64,000 bases of DNA. Origin: Bacillota bacterium (GTDB lineage Bacteria; Bacillota; Clostridia; Christensenellales; CAG-138). The stretch covers positions 34,952-98,951 of the forward strand of contig JAEYHP010000087.1 in assembly GCA_023409435.1 (NCBI GenBank). Reading direction: 5' to 3'. The notes beneath the pieces were generated by a model, which was given only the letters and a program-made list of their open reading frames with translations, was not told the origin of the DNA and made no database searches. A program made the position numbers and the translations under genes. Shown here one piece after another: positions 53,831-63,251 of this stretch; the first letter of the stretch is position 1; every line of letters begins with the position of its first letter.

Positions 53831-54883
53831 TCAGTTATTAATCAGGGCCATGGCTTCGCTGCCGGAGCAGAGGGATAAGCACAGATCCGTTTCAATCGCC
53901 TCGTGAGGGGCCAGTATGCGGAGCGTGCCGTTTTCCCGCTCCTTATGGATCCCCTCGGGGTGGCAGTTAGAGGGTTCAATGCCTATAACATAATCGCCGG
54001 AGGCCCTGCATTTCCATTGAATCAGGTAAGGCAGCTCCTTGCCGTCAAACTCAATGGTGAATGCAAGCTGCTTGTCGGGGTTGATCAACGAGGCGCGGCA
54101 GCGGCCCTTATCCTGCTGAAGCTGATGGTAGAATACTTGCTCGGCGTACCCTTTGACCGGGTCGCCGAATACAAGCGGGCTTTCTTGAGCCAGGCCTTGC
54201 TTTGCGACCTCATCGCGACAGGTGGTGGAGGTTGACGCCATTACTAGCTTAGAGTTCTGGTCCAGCAGGGGATAACCCGCGTTGCAGTGGTACATGAGCA
54301 TTAGTGGCGCCTCCGCACAGCCTTCGTTTTCGATTTGATCATGAATGCGCACAAAATCATCTCCCAACCGGACGGTAATCCTGCGGCGCAGTACCAGATT
54401 CTCACCAAAGAGCGAGGCCTCGCGCAATTCGCCGAACAGCTCTATATAGTATTCATCGCCCTCCCAGTAACCGCGGGCGCCATGCTGTACGGCGGGGGCG
54501 CTGCGTATAAAGCCGTGCTGAGGCTGTACGCCGCCGGAGACTTGTTGGGCAGGACCCACATTGCTCAGGCCGCAGGTGAAGAGCATGCCACCCATAATAC
54601 TGCGAGCTGCATTGGGGCCGTCATACCAATATTGGTTCCCCATAATACCCGGCCGCGCCAAAAAATGCAGGGGAATACCATCATAATAGAGTTCGCCGAT
54701 ATCCATGCACTTGTCTATGAATACGGTAAATCGAAGCCTACCGCATACCACTTCGTACACCTGCATGCCGCGGCCGCGTCCATCCTCAAGGACCGTGCGC
54801 CGCACGTTGGCGAGCGCATCTATGCTGCCTACCCGATCGAGTAGCTCGTTCTTTGTCAACTGTGTGCCAAATACCTTTGCCAT
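53831..54883 (-). CDS. DUF4432 / aldose-1-epimerase-like protein
   Basis: A 350-residue protein of the DUF4432 group, related to galactose mutarotase. Features are GRGRGMQVYEVVCG, FIDKCMDIGELYYDG, GMLFTCGLSNVG, MLMYHCNAGYPLL and GIEPSNCHPEG. It probably acts on a sugar or sugar phosphate anomer or epimer. It follows a PfkB kinase by 25 bases on the minus strand, so the pair forms one unit opposite the main sugar operon. The exact reaction is unknown. Confidence 0.8.
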   Translation of the reverse strand: MAKVFGTQLTKNELLDRVGSIDALANVRRTVLEDGRGRGMQVYEVVCGRLRFTVFIDKCMDIGELYYDGIPLHFLARPGIMGNQYWYDGPNAARSIMGGMLFTCGLSNVGPAQQVSGGVQPQHGFIRSAPAVQHGARGYWEGDEYYIELFGELREASLFGENLVLRRRITVRLGDDFVRIHDQIENEGCAEAPLMLMYHCNAGYPLLDQNSKLVMASTSTTCRDEVAKQGLAQESPLVFGDPVKGYAEQVFYHQLQQDKGRCRASLINPDKQLAFTIEFDGKELPYLIQWKCRASGDYVIGIEPSNCHPEGIHKERENGTLRILAPHEAIETDLCLSLCSGSEAMALINN

Positions 54884-54908
54884 AGTGCCTCCTAGATGTT
54901 TAGTTGTA

Positions 54909-55883
54909 TTATAATGCCTGATAGGGGTTTTCCAATGTCTGCTCAGGCGTGCTTGGGGCCTCCCGCAGGAAGGCCTCCACCTGCTCTTTGTAGGTGTTTC
55001 CTTCCATGGGGCCCCGCTTTTCTACGGCCTTGGCGCCCGCCGCATTGGCATAACGGGTCGCGGTGCGCAGATCGGCACCACCGCAAAGCATAGCCAGGAA
55101 GGTTGCGTCGAAGCAATCGCCTGCGCCGGTGGGATCCACCTCAACGGCAGGGTATGTCCCAATGGAGAACGCCTCACGCCGGGTGTATACGCTGGTGCCC
55201 CGAGAACCGTCCTTAATGGCCAAAATGCGGTCTTTCTGGGCAAGCAGCTGCCGGATGGCGAGTTCCATATCCCCGAACAATATTTGCAGCTCGCTTTTAC
55301 CGACAAGCAGCACGTCGCATACGTCAATGATTTCCTGGAAGTAATCCATTACCTTGCCGTGGAGCAGTTCGGGGCGGATGTTGGGATCAAAGCTGATGCG
55401 CACGCCGTTCTTGTGTGCTAGCCGAACTGCTTGCATGATAGCCTCGCCCAAAGTGGAGCTACCGGTAATGGAGCACCCCATAATGTGCAGGTAACGGGAG
55501 TTTTTAATGGCTTCTTCGTCCACGTCGGCGGGGCATAACTCCCCGCATGCGGCCTTGGAAAAATGAAAGATAAACTGGCGGCTCCCATCCTCAAAATATG
55601 TCACGAAGGCTACGCCGGTCGTGTTTTCTTCCGTTTGGATGACATGGGAAACATCTACGCCATTGCCGTGAAGGCGTTCAAGGTTCAGGCGACCGAAGTC
55701 GTCCTTGCCCACCTTTGCGATGATGGCAGCGGAAGCACCCATGCGGGCTGCTTGATCAATGCAGATGGCGGGCGCTCCGCTTGGATAGGGCCCCAGTAGC
55801 TTGCCGGGCTCATAAAAGACCTGGCCCACGCGCTCTGTAAGTACTTCCACTAGGATTTCTCCGATTGTAATGATATCAACCAT
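54909..55883 (-). CDS. PfkB-family sugar kinase (second copy, KdgK-like)
   Basis: A 324-residue PfkB kinase: IITIGEILVEVL, PSGAPAICIDQAARMGA, and the catalytic DPTGAGDCFDATFLA. It is divergent from the kinase at 50632. Its gene is divergently transcribed from the ABC importer, with an inverted repeat in its promoter region, so the two units may share control. Substrate is not known. Confidence 0.87.
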   Translation of the reverse strand: MVDIITIGEILVEVLTERVGQVFYEPGKLLGPYPSGAPAICIDQAARMGASAAIIAKVGKDDFGRLNLERLHGNGVDVSHVIQTEENTTGVAFVTYFEDGSRQFIFHFSKAACGELCPADVDEEAIKNSRYLHIMGCSITGSSTLGEAIMQAVRLAHKNGVRISFDPNIRPELLHGKVMDYFQEIIDVCDVLLVGKSELQILFGDMELAIRQLLAQKDRILAIKDGSRGTSVYTRREAFSIGTYPAVEVDPTGAGDCFDATFLAMLCGGADLRTATRYANAAGAKAVEKRGPMEGNTYKEQVEAFLREAPSTPEQTLENPYQAL

Positions 55884-55924
55884 GCGTCTCGTCCTCTCCT
55901 TGCCGGTTATGAATCCGCTCGTTT

Positions 55925-55963
55925 ATTATAGAAATGATTGATTATGTTCGTTTTCCACATAAT
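55925..55963. promoter_or_regulatory. Divergent promoter with inverted repeat (kinase side)
   Basis: On the minus strand a TATAAT lies at 55930-55925. The repeat ATTATGT-N9-ACATAAT (55941-55963) covers the spacer and -35 region. It is a candidate operator for the DeoR-type regulator of the locus. Confidence 0.55.
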
Positions 55964-55995
55964 TGATTTTCGGTATAAATCGTGAAAAACTTGTC

Positions 55996-56024
55996 TTGAC
56001 ACGCCCATAACACGATGTTATTAT
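55996..56024 (+). promoter_or_regulatory. Promoter of the sugar ABC importer operon with internal inverted repeat
   Basis: TTGACA, a 17-base spacer and TATTAT. The repeat ATAACA-CGA-TGTTAT (56007-56021) lies across the spacer and the -10, as expected for a repressor site. Confidence 0.8.
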
Positions 56025-56158
56025 AGCAGCATAAACGTAAGCATACAATCACAAAAAATAATAAAATGAAACAAATCACTCACTCTTGTAAATCGAAGAC
56101 GATTTTAGTTTCAGCTGCGGCTGATTAAAACAAGATACTTAGGAGGAGAAAACAAAAC

Positions 56159-57190
56159 ATGAAAAAGACACTGGCCTTCCTTTTGGCGGCCCTGATGGCG
56201 TTCGCCATGATCGCCTGCTCGGCTCCCGCCGCAGATCCCGCTCCCGCTGCCACTGAGGCACCCGCGGCCGCTGCAACCGAGGCGCCTGCCGAAGCAACCG
56301 AAGCGCCTGCCAAGACTGCCCAGGACCTGAAGCTTGGTTTTATCCTTGGCTCCCGCGAGCATGCCTTCTATAACAACATCGAAGCGGGCATCAACGCTGC
56401 CGCCGCTGAAATGGGTTTTGAGGCCATAGTGCTCGAATCAGATCTCAACGGTGCCATCGCCAGCGAACGCATCGAAAACCTCGTGGCAGAAGGCTGCGAC
56501 GCCATCTCCCTTTCCGTGAACGATCCTACCGGATCCACGCCCGCCATAGAGGCTGCTGACAAAGAAGGCGTACCCATGTTCGCTTTCGACTGCACCTCCA
56601 GTGAGACCAACGTGATCAAGTGTTTCGTCGGCACCGATAACTTTCAGGGCGGCGTGGTAGGCGGCGAAGCCACCATCAAGAAGCTCGAAGAACTCGGCCT
56701 GACCAACGGCGCTACCATCGGTATCATTGGCTATCCCGAACCTCAGTCTTGTATCGACCGTGAGAACGGCTGGTACAATGTTGTAAACGAGTATAAGGAT
56801 AAGTACAGCCTGAACATCGTTAACATCGGTAACTATAAAGGCGATGCCGATACCGCGAAGAGCCTGATGGACGATGCGCTCACCCAGTATCCGGATATGG
56901 CCGTCATCTTCACCGTTGGAGATCCCGCCTGCATCGGCGCGCTTGCTTCCATCAAGGCCGCAGGGGCATCCACCGCTATGATCGGCTTTGACGCCAATCC
57001 TGAGGCCCATGAGGCCATTCTCGATCCCGAGAACGGGAAGATTTGGTTCGCGGATGTTGCACAGGATCCCTATCAGATTGGCTACCAGATTGCAGAGCAG
57101 ATGGTGAAGTACTGCACTGAGGGAAGTGTTGAGGTCGACACCATCCTCATCCCGCCTTACCTGGTAGACGCCTCCAATGCAAAGGCATAA
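56159..57190 (+). CDS. Sugar ABC transporter substrate-binding lipoprotein
   Basis: A 343-residue periplasmic-binding-protein-I (RbsB-like) lipoprotein: signal peptide with lipobox AMIACS (Cys20), an Ala/Thr/Glu/Pro-rich linker with repeated TEAPA units, then KLGFILGSREHAFYNN and a sugar-type fold with AFDCTSSE and VIFTVGDPACIGALASI. It captures the sugar outside the cell and hands it to the permease. It heads the ABC operon; AGGAGGAG precedes the start. Confidence 0.92.
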   Translation: MKKTLAFLLAALMAFAMIACSAPAADPAPAATEAPAAAATEAPAEATEAPAKTAQDLKLGFILGSREHAFYNNIEAGINAAAAEMGFEAIVLESDLNGAIASERIENLVAEGCDAISLSVNDPTGSTPAIEAADKEGVPMFAFDCTSSETNVIKCFVGTDNFQGGVVGGEATIKKLEELGLTNGATIGIIGYPEPQSCIDRENGWYNVVNEYKDKYSLNIVNIGNYKGDADTAKSLMDDALTQYPDMAVIFTVGDPACIGALASIKAAGASTAMIGFDANPEAHEAILDPENGKIWFADVAQDPYQIGYQIAEQMVKYCTEGSVEVDTILIPPYLVDASNAKA

Positions 57191-57230
57191 TCTTGCAGTG
57201 TAACCAATGAATTGATATAGTGAAATGAGG

Positions 57231-57283
57231 CGTGTGCCCGGGCGCTAAACGTTCGGGCACACATCCCAGTTTGGGGTTTTATT
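57231..57283 (+). other. Hairpins between the binding-protein and ATPase genes
   Basis: A 9-bp stem (GTGTGCCCG / CGGGCACAC, 57231-57261) and a smaller CCCA / TGGG hairpin followed by GTTTTATT (57264-57283). This is a typical place for partial termination or 3'-end protection that makes binding protein more abundant than the transporter. Confidence 0.65.
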
Positions 57284-57313
57284 ACAGAGTTTGAAGCAAG
57301 GAGAGACGTTTCG

Positions 57314-58816
57314 ATGGAGCCAAATCTGCAGGCAGTCAATATTGACAAGCGGTTTCCGGGGGTGCATGCGCTTACGGACGTTTCGATTGACTTCTATCCC
57401 GGCGAAGTACATGCGCTTCTAGGCGAAAATGGTGCCGGAAAATCTACGCTGATTAAAATACTTTCCGGGGTATACACGCCCACTGAGGGGAAGGTGTTCT
57501 TTGAAGGGAAAGGAGTACATTTCAATTCACCGGGTGAAGCGCTGGATATGGGTATTGCGGTGATTCACCAGGAATTAAGCATTGCAAACGACCTTACCGT
57601 TGCGGAAAACATTTTTCTGGGCACAGAGCCCAAGCAGAAAAACGGTATGTTCCTGGATCGTGTCAGGATGAACCGCGATACCCAGCGGCTGCTGGATTAC
57701 ATGAAGATTACTAATATAAAAGCGACGGATATCGCGCGGCATTTGACCGCCGCCCAACAGCAGATGGTGGAAATTGCCAAGGTAATCAACAAAAAAGCTA
57801 AGGTTGTCATTATGGACGAACCCACCTCGTCTCTTTCTGAGCACGAAATTAACGCATTGTTTGAACAGTTGGATAACTTGCGTAAGAATAATGTTACGAT
57901 TATTTATATTTCGCACCGTATGGCGGAAATTTTTCGTATGTGCGACAGGGCTACCATATTGCGGGATGGTCAAAAAGTGATGACCTGTATGGTGAAAGAT
58001 GTGACCGAGTCCGAAATTGTCAGCAGCATGGTAGGCCGCGAAATCAAGGATTATTACCACAGGCAGAGTCATAAGCGGGGACAGGAAATGCTGCGAGTGG
58101 AGGGCCTGACCCGCGGACGGGAGTTCAGGAACATTTCTTTCGCAGCCTATGCGGGAGAGATATTGGGCTTTTATGGCCTCATAGGCGCAGGCCGCACCGA
58201 GGTTATGGAGACAATATTCGGCGCCCGCAAGCCCGAATCCGGAAAGGTGTTCGTACAGGGCAAGGAGGTATCTTTTAGAAGCCCCAAGGACGCTATCGAG
58301 CATCAGGTGGGTCTGGTGACGGAGGACCGACGGCGTACCGGATTGATGCTTCAGGCATCGCTTCGGCATAACATTGTCCTGCCCAGTTTGCCCTACCATC
58401 ACCGCAAATTTAACTTTCTGGACAACCGCTGGGAGGCCGAGACTGCCGAGGGGATGACCAAAAAGCTTCGCGTCAAGACCCCTTCCATCAATGCAATCAT
58501 TGCTAACCTGTCAGGCGGCAACCAGCAGAAGGTCATCCTGGCCAAATGGCTGATCGCAAATTCCAGCATCTTAATTCTCGATGAACCCACCCGCGGCATT
58601 GATGTCAACGCCAAGTCCGAGTTTTATACGTTGATGAACGATTTCGTCGAGCAGGGAGGATGCATTATCATGGTATCCTCGGAATTGCCCGAAATGCTGG
58701 GTGTGGCTGACCGTATCATCGTAATGCGGGAAGGCGTGCAAAGCGGTGAATTGGCGGGAATAGAGGCTACCGAGCGGTCTATCATACAGCTTGCCAGTGT
58801 GCAAAGCAACGTATAG
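57314..58816 (+). CDS. Sugar ABC transporter ATP-binding protein (double NBD, RbsA/MglA type)
   Basis: A 500-residue protein with two ABC domains. The first has LLGENGAGKSTLIKILSG, LTAAQQQMVEIAK and VIMDEPTSSL; the second has a degenerate Walker A (GFYGLIGAGRTEVME), LSGGNQQKVILAKWL and ILDEPTRGIDV. This is the layout of ribose/galactose-type importers. It follows the binding protein and precedes the permease by 26 bases. Confidence 0.94.
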   Translation: MEPNLQAVNIDKRFPGVHALTDVSIDFYPGEVHALLGENGAGKSTLIKILSGVYTPTEGKVFFEGKGVHFNSPGEALDMGIAVIHQELSIANDLTVAENIFLGTEPKQKNGMFLDRVRMNRDTQRLLDYMKITNIKATDIARHLTAAQQQMVEIAKVINKKAKVVIMDEPTSSLSEHEINALFEQLDNLRKNNVTIIYISHRMAEIFRMCDRATILRDGQKVMTCMVKDVTESEIVSSMVGREIKDYYHRQSHKRGQEMLRVEGLTRGREFRNISFAAYAGEILGFYGLIGAGRTEVMETIFGARKPESGKVFVQGKEVSFRSPKDAIEHQVGLVTEDRRRTGLMLQASLRHNIVLPSLPYHHRKFNFLDNRWEAETAEGMTKKLRVKTPSINAIIANLSGGNQQKVILAKWLIANSSILILDEPTRGIDVNAKSEFYTLMNDFVEQGGCIIMVSSELPEMLGVADRIIVMREGVQSGELAGIEATERSIIQLASVQSNV

Positions 58817-58842
58817 CAACATTTCAGAAGGGATTAAAGACC

Positions 58843-59823
58843 ATGGAGAAGATTAGCAGTTTTGCAAAGAAAAATATCATCGTATTCGTCCTGCTTGCGT
58901 TGTGCTTGGGTTTTGGCCTTGGATCGGACGCGTTTTTGAGTACTGTGAACATCGTGAACCTGACGACACAGATGGCCATCAACGCCATGCTTTCCACCGG
59001 CCTCACGTTTGTTATCATACTCGGCGGCATCGACATTTCAGTAGGATCGGTGGCGGCATTGGCCGGCGTTTGCGGGGCGCTTGTGGCCCGCGCAAATCCC
59101 AACGCATCCATATTCACTGCTAATCTCATCTGGATTGGCATGGCCCTGCTGGTAGGACTTATTTGCGGCTCTTTCAATGGCCTGATGATTTCCAAGTTCA
59201 AGGTCGTACCCATGATCGCCACACTGGCAATGCTCACCATCGCCCGTGGTTTATGTTTTGTATTCTCCGGCGGCTCCTCTGTCTCCGGTGTCAAGAGCAA
59301 CTATTCATGGCTGGGAGCATCCCGCCTTTTGGAAACCCCGGATAAGCCGACCGGCTGGATTCCGATCATCACCATATTCGTAATCATCGTGGTATTCATT
59401 ATGCATACGCTGCTTTCCAAGACGGTTTTTGGCCGGCATATCTATGCCACAGGTTCCAACATCAACGTCGCGCATCTGAGCGGTATTAACACCGATCGTA
59501 CCATATTCTTAGGCCATGTCATCTGCTCCGTGATGGCTGCTCTGGGCGGCGTACTTAACGCATCCAAATTGCAAAACGGCCAGCCGGGCGCCTGTGACGG
59601 TTACGAAATGTACGCCATAGCGGCCACAGTACTGGGCGGAACCAGCCTTTCGGGCGGCAGCGGTTCGGTGGGCAGAGCGATGATCGGGGTTGCGGTCATT
59701 GCCGTTATCAACAACGGTATGAATCTGATGCACATCGACTCCTATTGGCAAAAAGTGGTTATCGGCGTTATTATATTACTGGCCGTCATATTGGATATGG
59801 CCCAGAAGAAGCGCAAGGTATAA
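58843..59823 (+). CDS. Sugar ABC transporter permease (RbsC type)
   Basis: A 326-residue permease with about eight membrane segments and the RbsC/AraH-type signature GIDISVGSVAALAGV and GLICGSFNGLMISKFK, with TGSNINVAHLSGIN and VLGGTSLSGGSGSV later. It acts with the ATPase at 57314 and the binding protein at 56159. It is followed by the DhaK-like gene 33 bases on. Confidence 0.93.
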   Translation: MEKISSFAKKNIIVFVLLALCLGFGLGSDAFLSTVNIVNLTTQMAINAMLSTGLTFVIILGGIDISVGSVAALAGVCGALVARANPNASIFTANLIWIGMALLVGLICGSFNGLMISKFKVVPMIATLAMLTIARGLCFVFSGGSSVSGVKSNYSWLGASRLLETPDKPTGWIPIITIFVIIVVFIMHTLLSKTVFGRHIYATGSNINVAHLSGINTDRTIFLGHVICSVMAALGGVLNASKLQNGQPGACDGYEMYAIAATVLGGTSLSGGSGSVGRAMIGVAVIAVINNGMNLMHIDSYWQKVVIGVIILLAVILDMAQKKRKV

Positions 59824-59856
59824 CATGCGTGAGTTAGCCGAGCGGAGGGCTTAAGT

Positions 59857-60816
59857 ATGATCTGGAATACAGACCGGATGGATTGTTTTGCGGCGGATTT
59901 TTTTGAGGGTATGGGTCTTGCCCTGCCCGAACGCTTTCAGCCGCTGATTGGCACTAAAAACGCCGGCGCCATCATCCGCAAAGGACACGATCCTTCGCGC
60001 TTTGCCATTATTATCAGCGGCGGCGGCGGCAATGGCCCCCTGTTTCCGGGCTATGTGTGCGACGGGCTGGCGGATGCGGCCGTGATAGGCGCTCCTTTTG
60101 CCGCCCCAAATGCTTATACCATTTATGAAACGGGCAAATATCTGGGTTCTCAAAAGGGCGTGCTGCTGCTTTATAACAATTTTGCAGGCGATTACCTGAA
60201 CAACGATATGGCTTCAGAGTTTCTTCAAATGGACGGAATCGCCGTGGAAAGTGTCATCTCTGCCGACGATATTGCCTCTGCGGTGGGGGAGGAGCGCAGC
60301 GCACGCGGCGGCCGTTGCGGCATTGCCTACCTAATTAAAATGGCTGCAAGTTGCGCAGCGGCAAACATGTCCCTTACGGATGCAGCGGATCTCCTGCGCA
60401 GGGCTCAGCCCCGGCTTGGTACTTTAAGCGTCTATGTCGATTTTGAAAACAGTGTGATTACTTACGGCGCAGGGTTTTCGGGGGAGGCCGGCATCCGTAG
60501 CGCATCCCATATGAACATGGAGCGGTGCGCCCAGGAAGCCTGCGATATGCTGCTGGAGGATCTGCATCCTCAGCCGGATGAACGGTTGTATGTGATGGTG
60601 AACAGGCTTCGCTGTACAAGCTATGCCGATGGGTTCATATTCGCTAATCTGGTACACCGCCATCTGAGCCGCGAATACCCGGTGGAGCAAATACGTGTTG
60701 GGAACTTTTCTAATATAATGGATGTTTATGGTTTTAGCGTTACCATCCAGTGTGCAGGAAAAGAATTATGGCCCTACTTGGCCGGAACCTGCTATGCCGA
60801 CAGCTTTATTCTCTAA
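59857..60816 (+). CDS. DhaK-like kinase subunit lacking the substrate-binding histidines
   Basis: A 319-residue Dak1-domain protein. The nucleotide/substrate loop SGGGGNGPLFPGYV (about 54-67) replaces SGGGSGHEP, so the first binding histidine is gone; FAGDYLN keeps the aspartate (Asp112). At the position of the covalent histidine (GIHGEPG in Escherichia coli DhaK) it has GFSGEAG, so Ser208 replaces His. True dihydroxyacetone kinases use that His to form a hemiaminal with the substrate. This points to another ketose or a different chemistry. A DhaL-like gene lies two genes on, with a DeoR regulator in between. Confidence 0.85.
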   Translation: MIWNTDRMDCFAADFFEGMGLALPERFQPLIGTKNAGAIIRKGHDPSRFAIIISGGGGNGPLFPGYVCDGLADAAVIGAPFAAPNAYTIYETGKYLGSQKGVLLLYNNFAGDYLNNDMASEFLQMDGIAVESVISADDIASAVGEERSARGGRCGIAYLIKMAASCAAANMSLTDAADLLRRAQPRLGTLSVYVDFENSVITYGAGFSGEAGIRSASHMNMERCAQEACDMLLEDLHPQPDERLYVMVNRLRCTSYADGFIFANLVHRHLSREYPVEQIRVGNFSNIMDVYGFSVTIQCAGKELWPYLAGTCYADSFIL

Positions 60817-60829
60817 ATCAGGAGCGCTT

Positions 60830-61621
60830 ATGTTTGCAGAAGAACGCCAACAAAAGATTTACGACATGATTTGCCAGGAAAAGTCCATGCGTGTTCAGCA
60901 ATTGAGTAAACTGCTGAATATCTCCGAGGTGACGGTACGCAGGGACCTGGAGGAGCTGCACAATCAGAAGAAGATCATTCGTACCCATGGCGGAGCCATG
61001 GCATATTACCCTGTAGGCAAGAGCATTGAGGTGCCCGAATTGATGGCTGACACGAGGTTGCTGGCTGAAAAGCGCGCTATTGCGGCGGCGGCCTATGATC
61101 TTATCAACGATTACGACACCATTCTGCTGGACGGCTCGAGTACCGTATATGAGTTGGTGAAGCTCTTGGCGGAAAACGAAAAGGAACACCTGATTATCAT
61201 TACCACTTCGCCCCATTCCGTCGTGGCACTTTCCGGGCTGAAGACCTGCCAGGTTATCATAGCGGGAGGAATGGTGAACTATGCCCACAATACGGTAGAA
61301 GGGCATATTGCCAATAAGTTTATTAAAGATATCCGGGTGGATAAGTGTTTTATCGGAATCAACGGCGTAGACGAGGAATTCGGTTATTCCACCCCACGCT
61401 TCGAGGATGCGGAGATCAAAGCGCTCGCCGTCGCTTCCGCAAACCAGTCGTTCATACTGGCGGATCGCTCCAAGTTCGGGAAGATGTACTTGGCTCGCGT
61501 AAACATCGTATGCGATTATCTGATTACCGATTCAAGGCAGAACGACTACCCTTATGAGGCTTTTAACCCTCAAACTACCGTGGTATTTGCAAATGAGCTG
61601 CAGGCGAGGAGAGAATGCTGA
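60830..61621 (+). CDS. DeoR-family transcription regulator
   Basis: A 263-residue regulator. N-terminal HTH: VQQLSKLLNISEVTVRRDLEELHNQKKIIRTHGGAM. C-terminal sugar-phosphate-sensing domain with DGSSTVYELVKLL and DRCFIGINGVDEEFG-like stretches (VDKCFIGINGVDEEFG). It probably represses the locus until a phosphorylated intermediate appears. The start has AGGAG; a longer frame upstream lacks a site. It lies between the two kinase subunits. Confidence 0.92.
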   Translation: MFAEERQQKIYDMICQEKSMRVQQLSKLLNISEVTVRRDLEELHNQKKIIRTHGGAMAYYPVGKSIEVPELMADTRLLAEKRAIAAAAYDLINDYDTILLDGSSTVYELVKLLAENEKEHLIIITTSPHSVVALSGLKTCQVIIAGGMVNYAHNTVEGHIANKFIKDIRVDKCFIGINGVDEEFGYSTPRFEDAEIKALAVASANQSFILADRSKFGKMYLARVNIVCDYLITDSRQNDYPYEAFNPQTTVVFANELQARREC

Positions 61622-62274
61622 TGCGTACAATACCAATTTGGCAATTGCAGGCAGCTCTCGTCACAGCCTGCGATAGGATCATCGTCAGTGAACCTCTGCT
61701 TACCCGGATTGATTCCGTCATTGGCGACGGGGATCATGGTATCGGCATGCGGGACGGTTTCTCAGTGCTTCGGGATACGCTCATCAAGAGTGAGTATCCC
61801 GATATTTATGCCCTGATGCGGGAAGCCGGGATAGCCCTGGTCAAAACCATGGGAGGAGCTTCAGGGGTGATATTCGGCACGTTGTTTATTGCGGGTCATG
61901 AAGGAGTGCGCGGCAGGGCGGATATGGATGCCGACGCGATCATCGCCTTTTTTGATGCGGGAGGCGCTTCCATCGCCAAGCGGGGACGCACCGCTCCGGG
62001 CGATAAAACCATGCTGGACGCCCTGCTGCCTGCCGTGGAAGCCATGCGCCGGAAGCGGGAGGAGACGGAGGATGTGGCGCTTATACTGGAGGCCGCTTAT
62101 GAGGGGGCGTTACAAGGCGTGGAGGACACGAAGAGCATGATTTCGCGCAAGGGCCGCTCCAAAAATTTTCGGGAAAAAACGCTGGGAATACCCGATCCTG
62201 GCGCTGTATCTGTTTCCCTGTTTTTTAGGGGCATAAGCGATTATGTGAATGGTCGCCTGTCAGACGGCGATTAA
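61621..62274 (+). CDS. DhaL-like kinase subunit
   Basis: A 217-residue DhaL homologue with the metal/ADP-binding aspartates in SVIGDGDHGIGM and the downstream GGASGVIFGT, APGDKTMLDALLP, and the C-terminal PDPGAVSV motif. It carries the nucleotide-binding catalytic half of Dha-type kinases. An ATG at 61615 is also in frame; I prefer 61621 for spacing from AGGAG. No DhaM is visible, so the phosphate donor (ATP or PTS) is unresolved. Confidence 0.9.
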   Translation: MRTIPIWQLQAALVTACDRIIVSEPLLTRIDSVIGDGDHGIGMRDGFSVLRDTLIKSEYPDIYALMREAGIALVKTMGGASGVIFGTLFIAGHEGVRGRADMDADAIIAFFDAGGASIAKRGRTAPGDKTMLDALLPAVEAMRRKREETEDVALILEAAYEGALQGVEDTKSMISRKGRSKNFREKTLGIPDPGAVSVSLFFRGISDYVNGRLSDGD

Positions 62275-62308
62275 AATAATTTGTAGGATAAAAGGAGAAA
62301 AACGAAAC

Positions 62309-63157
62309 ATGAGCCTCGTAAAGGTCAGCGAAATCCTCAAAATGGCAGATAAGGCCAACACATCTGCAATTGCATTCAATTGCACCGACTACAATACCAT
62401 ATATTCCGCAATTACCATTGCCGAAGAACTCAGGAAACCCGTTATTTGCATGTTGTACCCGGAGCACGCCCAAATCAACAACTGGTGCAACCCCAAGAGC
62501 TTCGCGGAAACGGTCCGTTCCATAGCCCGTAACGTCAAGGTGCCCGTTGGCCTTCACTTGGATCATTGCACGGATCCGGACTATATTCTTAGCGCGATCC
62601 GCGATGGGTTCACTTCGGTGATGTATGACGGGTCCATGCTCTCGGTGGAAGAGAATATAGTAAAAACCCGCGCAGTAGCCGATGAGGCCCATAAGCTGGG
62701 CGCCGAGGTTGAGGCAGAGCTGGGCCGGGTGGGCTTTGCCGCTATCGTGACCGACCAGAACGATACGGATATGTATACCAAGCCGGAAGTAGCCGCCGCT
62801 TTCTGCGAACAATCCAAGTGCGACAGCGTTGCTGTGGCCATTGGCAGCGCCCATGGCTTTTATAAGGAGACCCCCAAGCTGGATCTCCAACGCCTTAAAG
62901 AAATCAATGGGGTCACTGAGGTACCTTTGGTACTCCACGGCGGCAGCGGTATTCCCGATGACCAGCTGCGCATAGCCTTCCAGGAGGGCATCAACAAGTT
63001 CAATGTGGGTACGGAGTATTTCTGGCTTTATTCCGAAACGATCAAAAAGTACTATTCGGATCCGGATGCGAACTTCTTCCGCCTGCCCGAGGCGGTGCAG
63101 GCAGCTTTGATGGACTACCTGCGCAAAAAGATGCAGCTTTGCACCATGACGGTCTAA
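62309..63157 (+). CDS. Class II fructose/tagatose-bisphosphate aldolase
   Basis: A 282-residue class II aldolase: zinc and substrate residues in GLHLDHCTDPDYI, EAELGRVG, VAIGSAHGFYK, VLHGGSGIPDDQL and NVGTEYFW. It belongs to the KbaY/GatY/FbaA group and cleaves a ketose bisphosphate into two triose-type phosphates. The GatZ-like gene follows, typical of tagatose-bisphosphate aldolase pairs. AAGGAG precedes the start. Confidence 0.92.
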   Translation: MSLVKVSEILKMADKANTSAIAFNCTDYNTIYSAITIAEELRKPVICMLYPEHAQINNWCNPKSFAETVRSIARNVKVPVGLHLDHCTDPDYILSAIRDGFTSVMYDGSMLSVEENIVKTRAVADEAHKLGAEVEAELGRVGFAAIVTDQNDTDMYTKPEVAAAFCEQSKCDSVAVAIGSAHGFYKETPKLDLQRLKEINGVTEVPLVLHGGSGIPDDQLRIAFQEGINKFNVGTEYFWLYSETIKKYYSDPDANFFRLPEAVQAALMDYLRKKMQLCTMTV

Positions 63158-63251
63158 AGCCCTGCTCTTTATAAGGTTTGGGACTGAGTCATAATACTGG
63201 AATATATAATGTACGCAAGCCGCTGTTCGTGAGCAGCGGGAGGAGATAACT

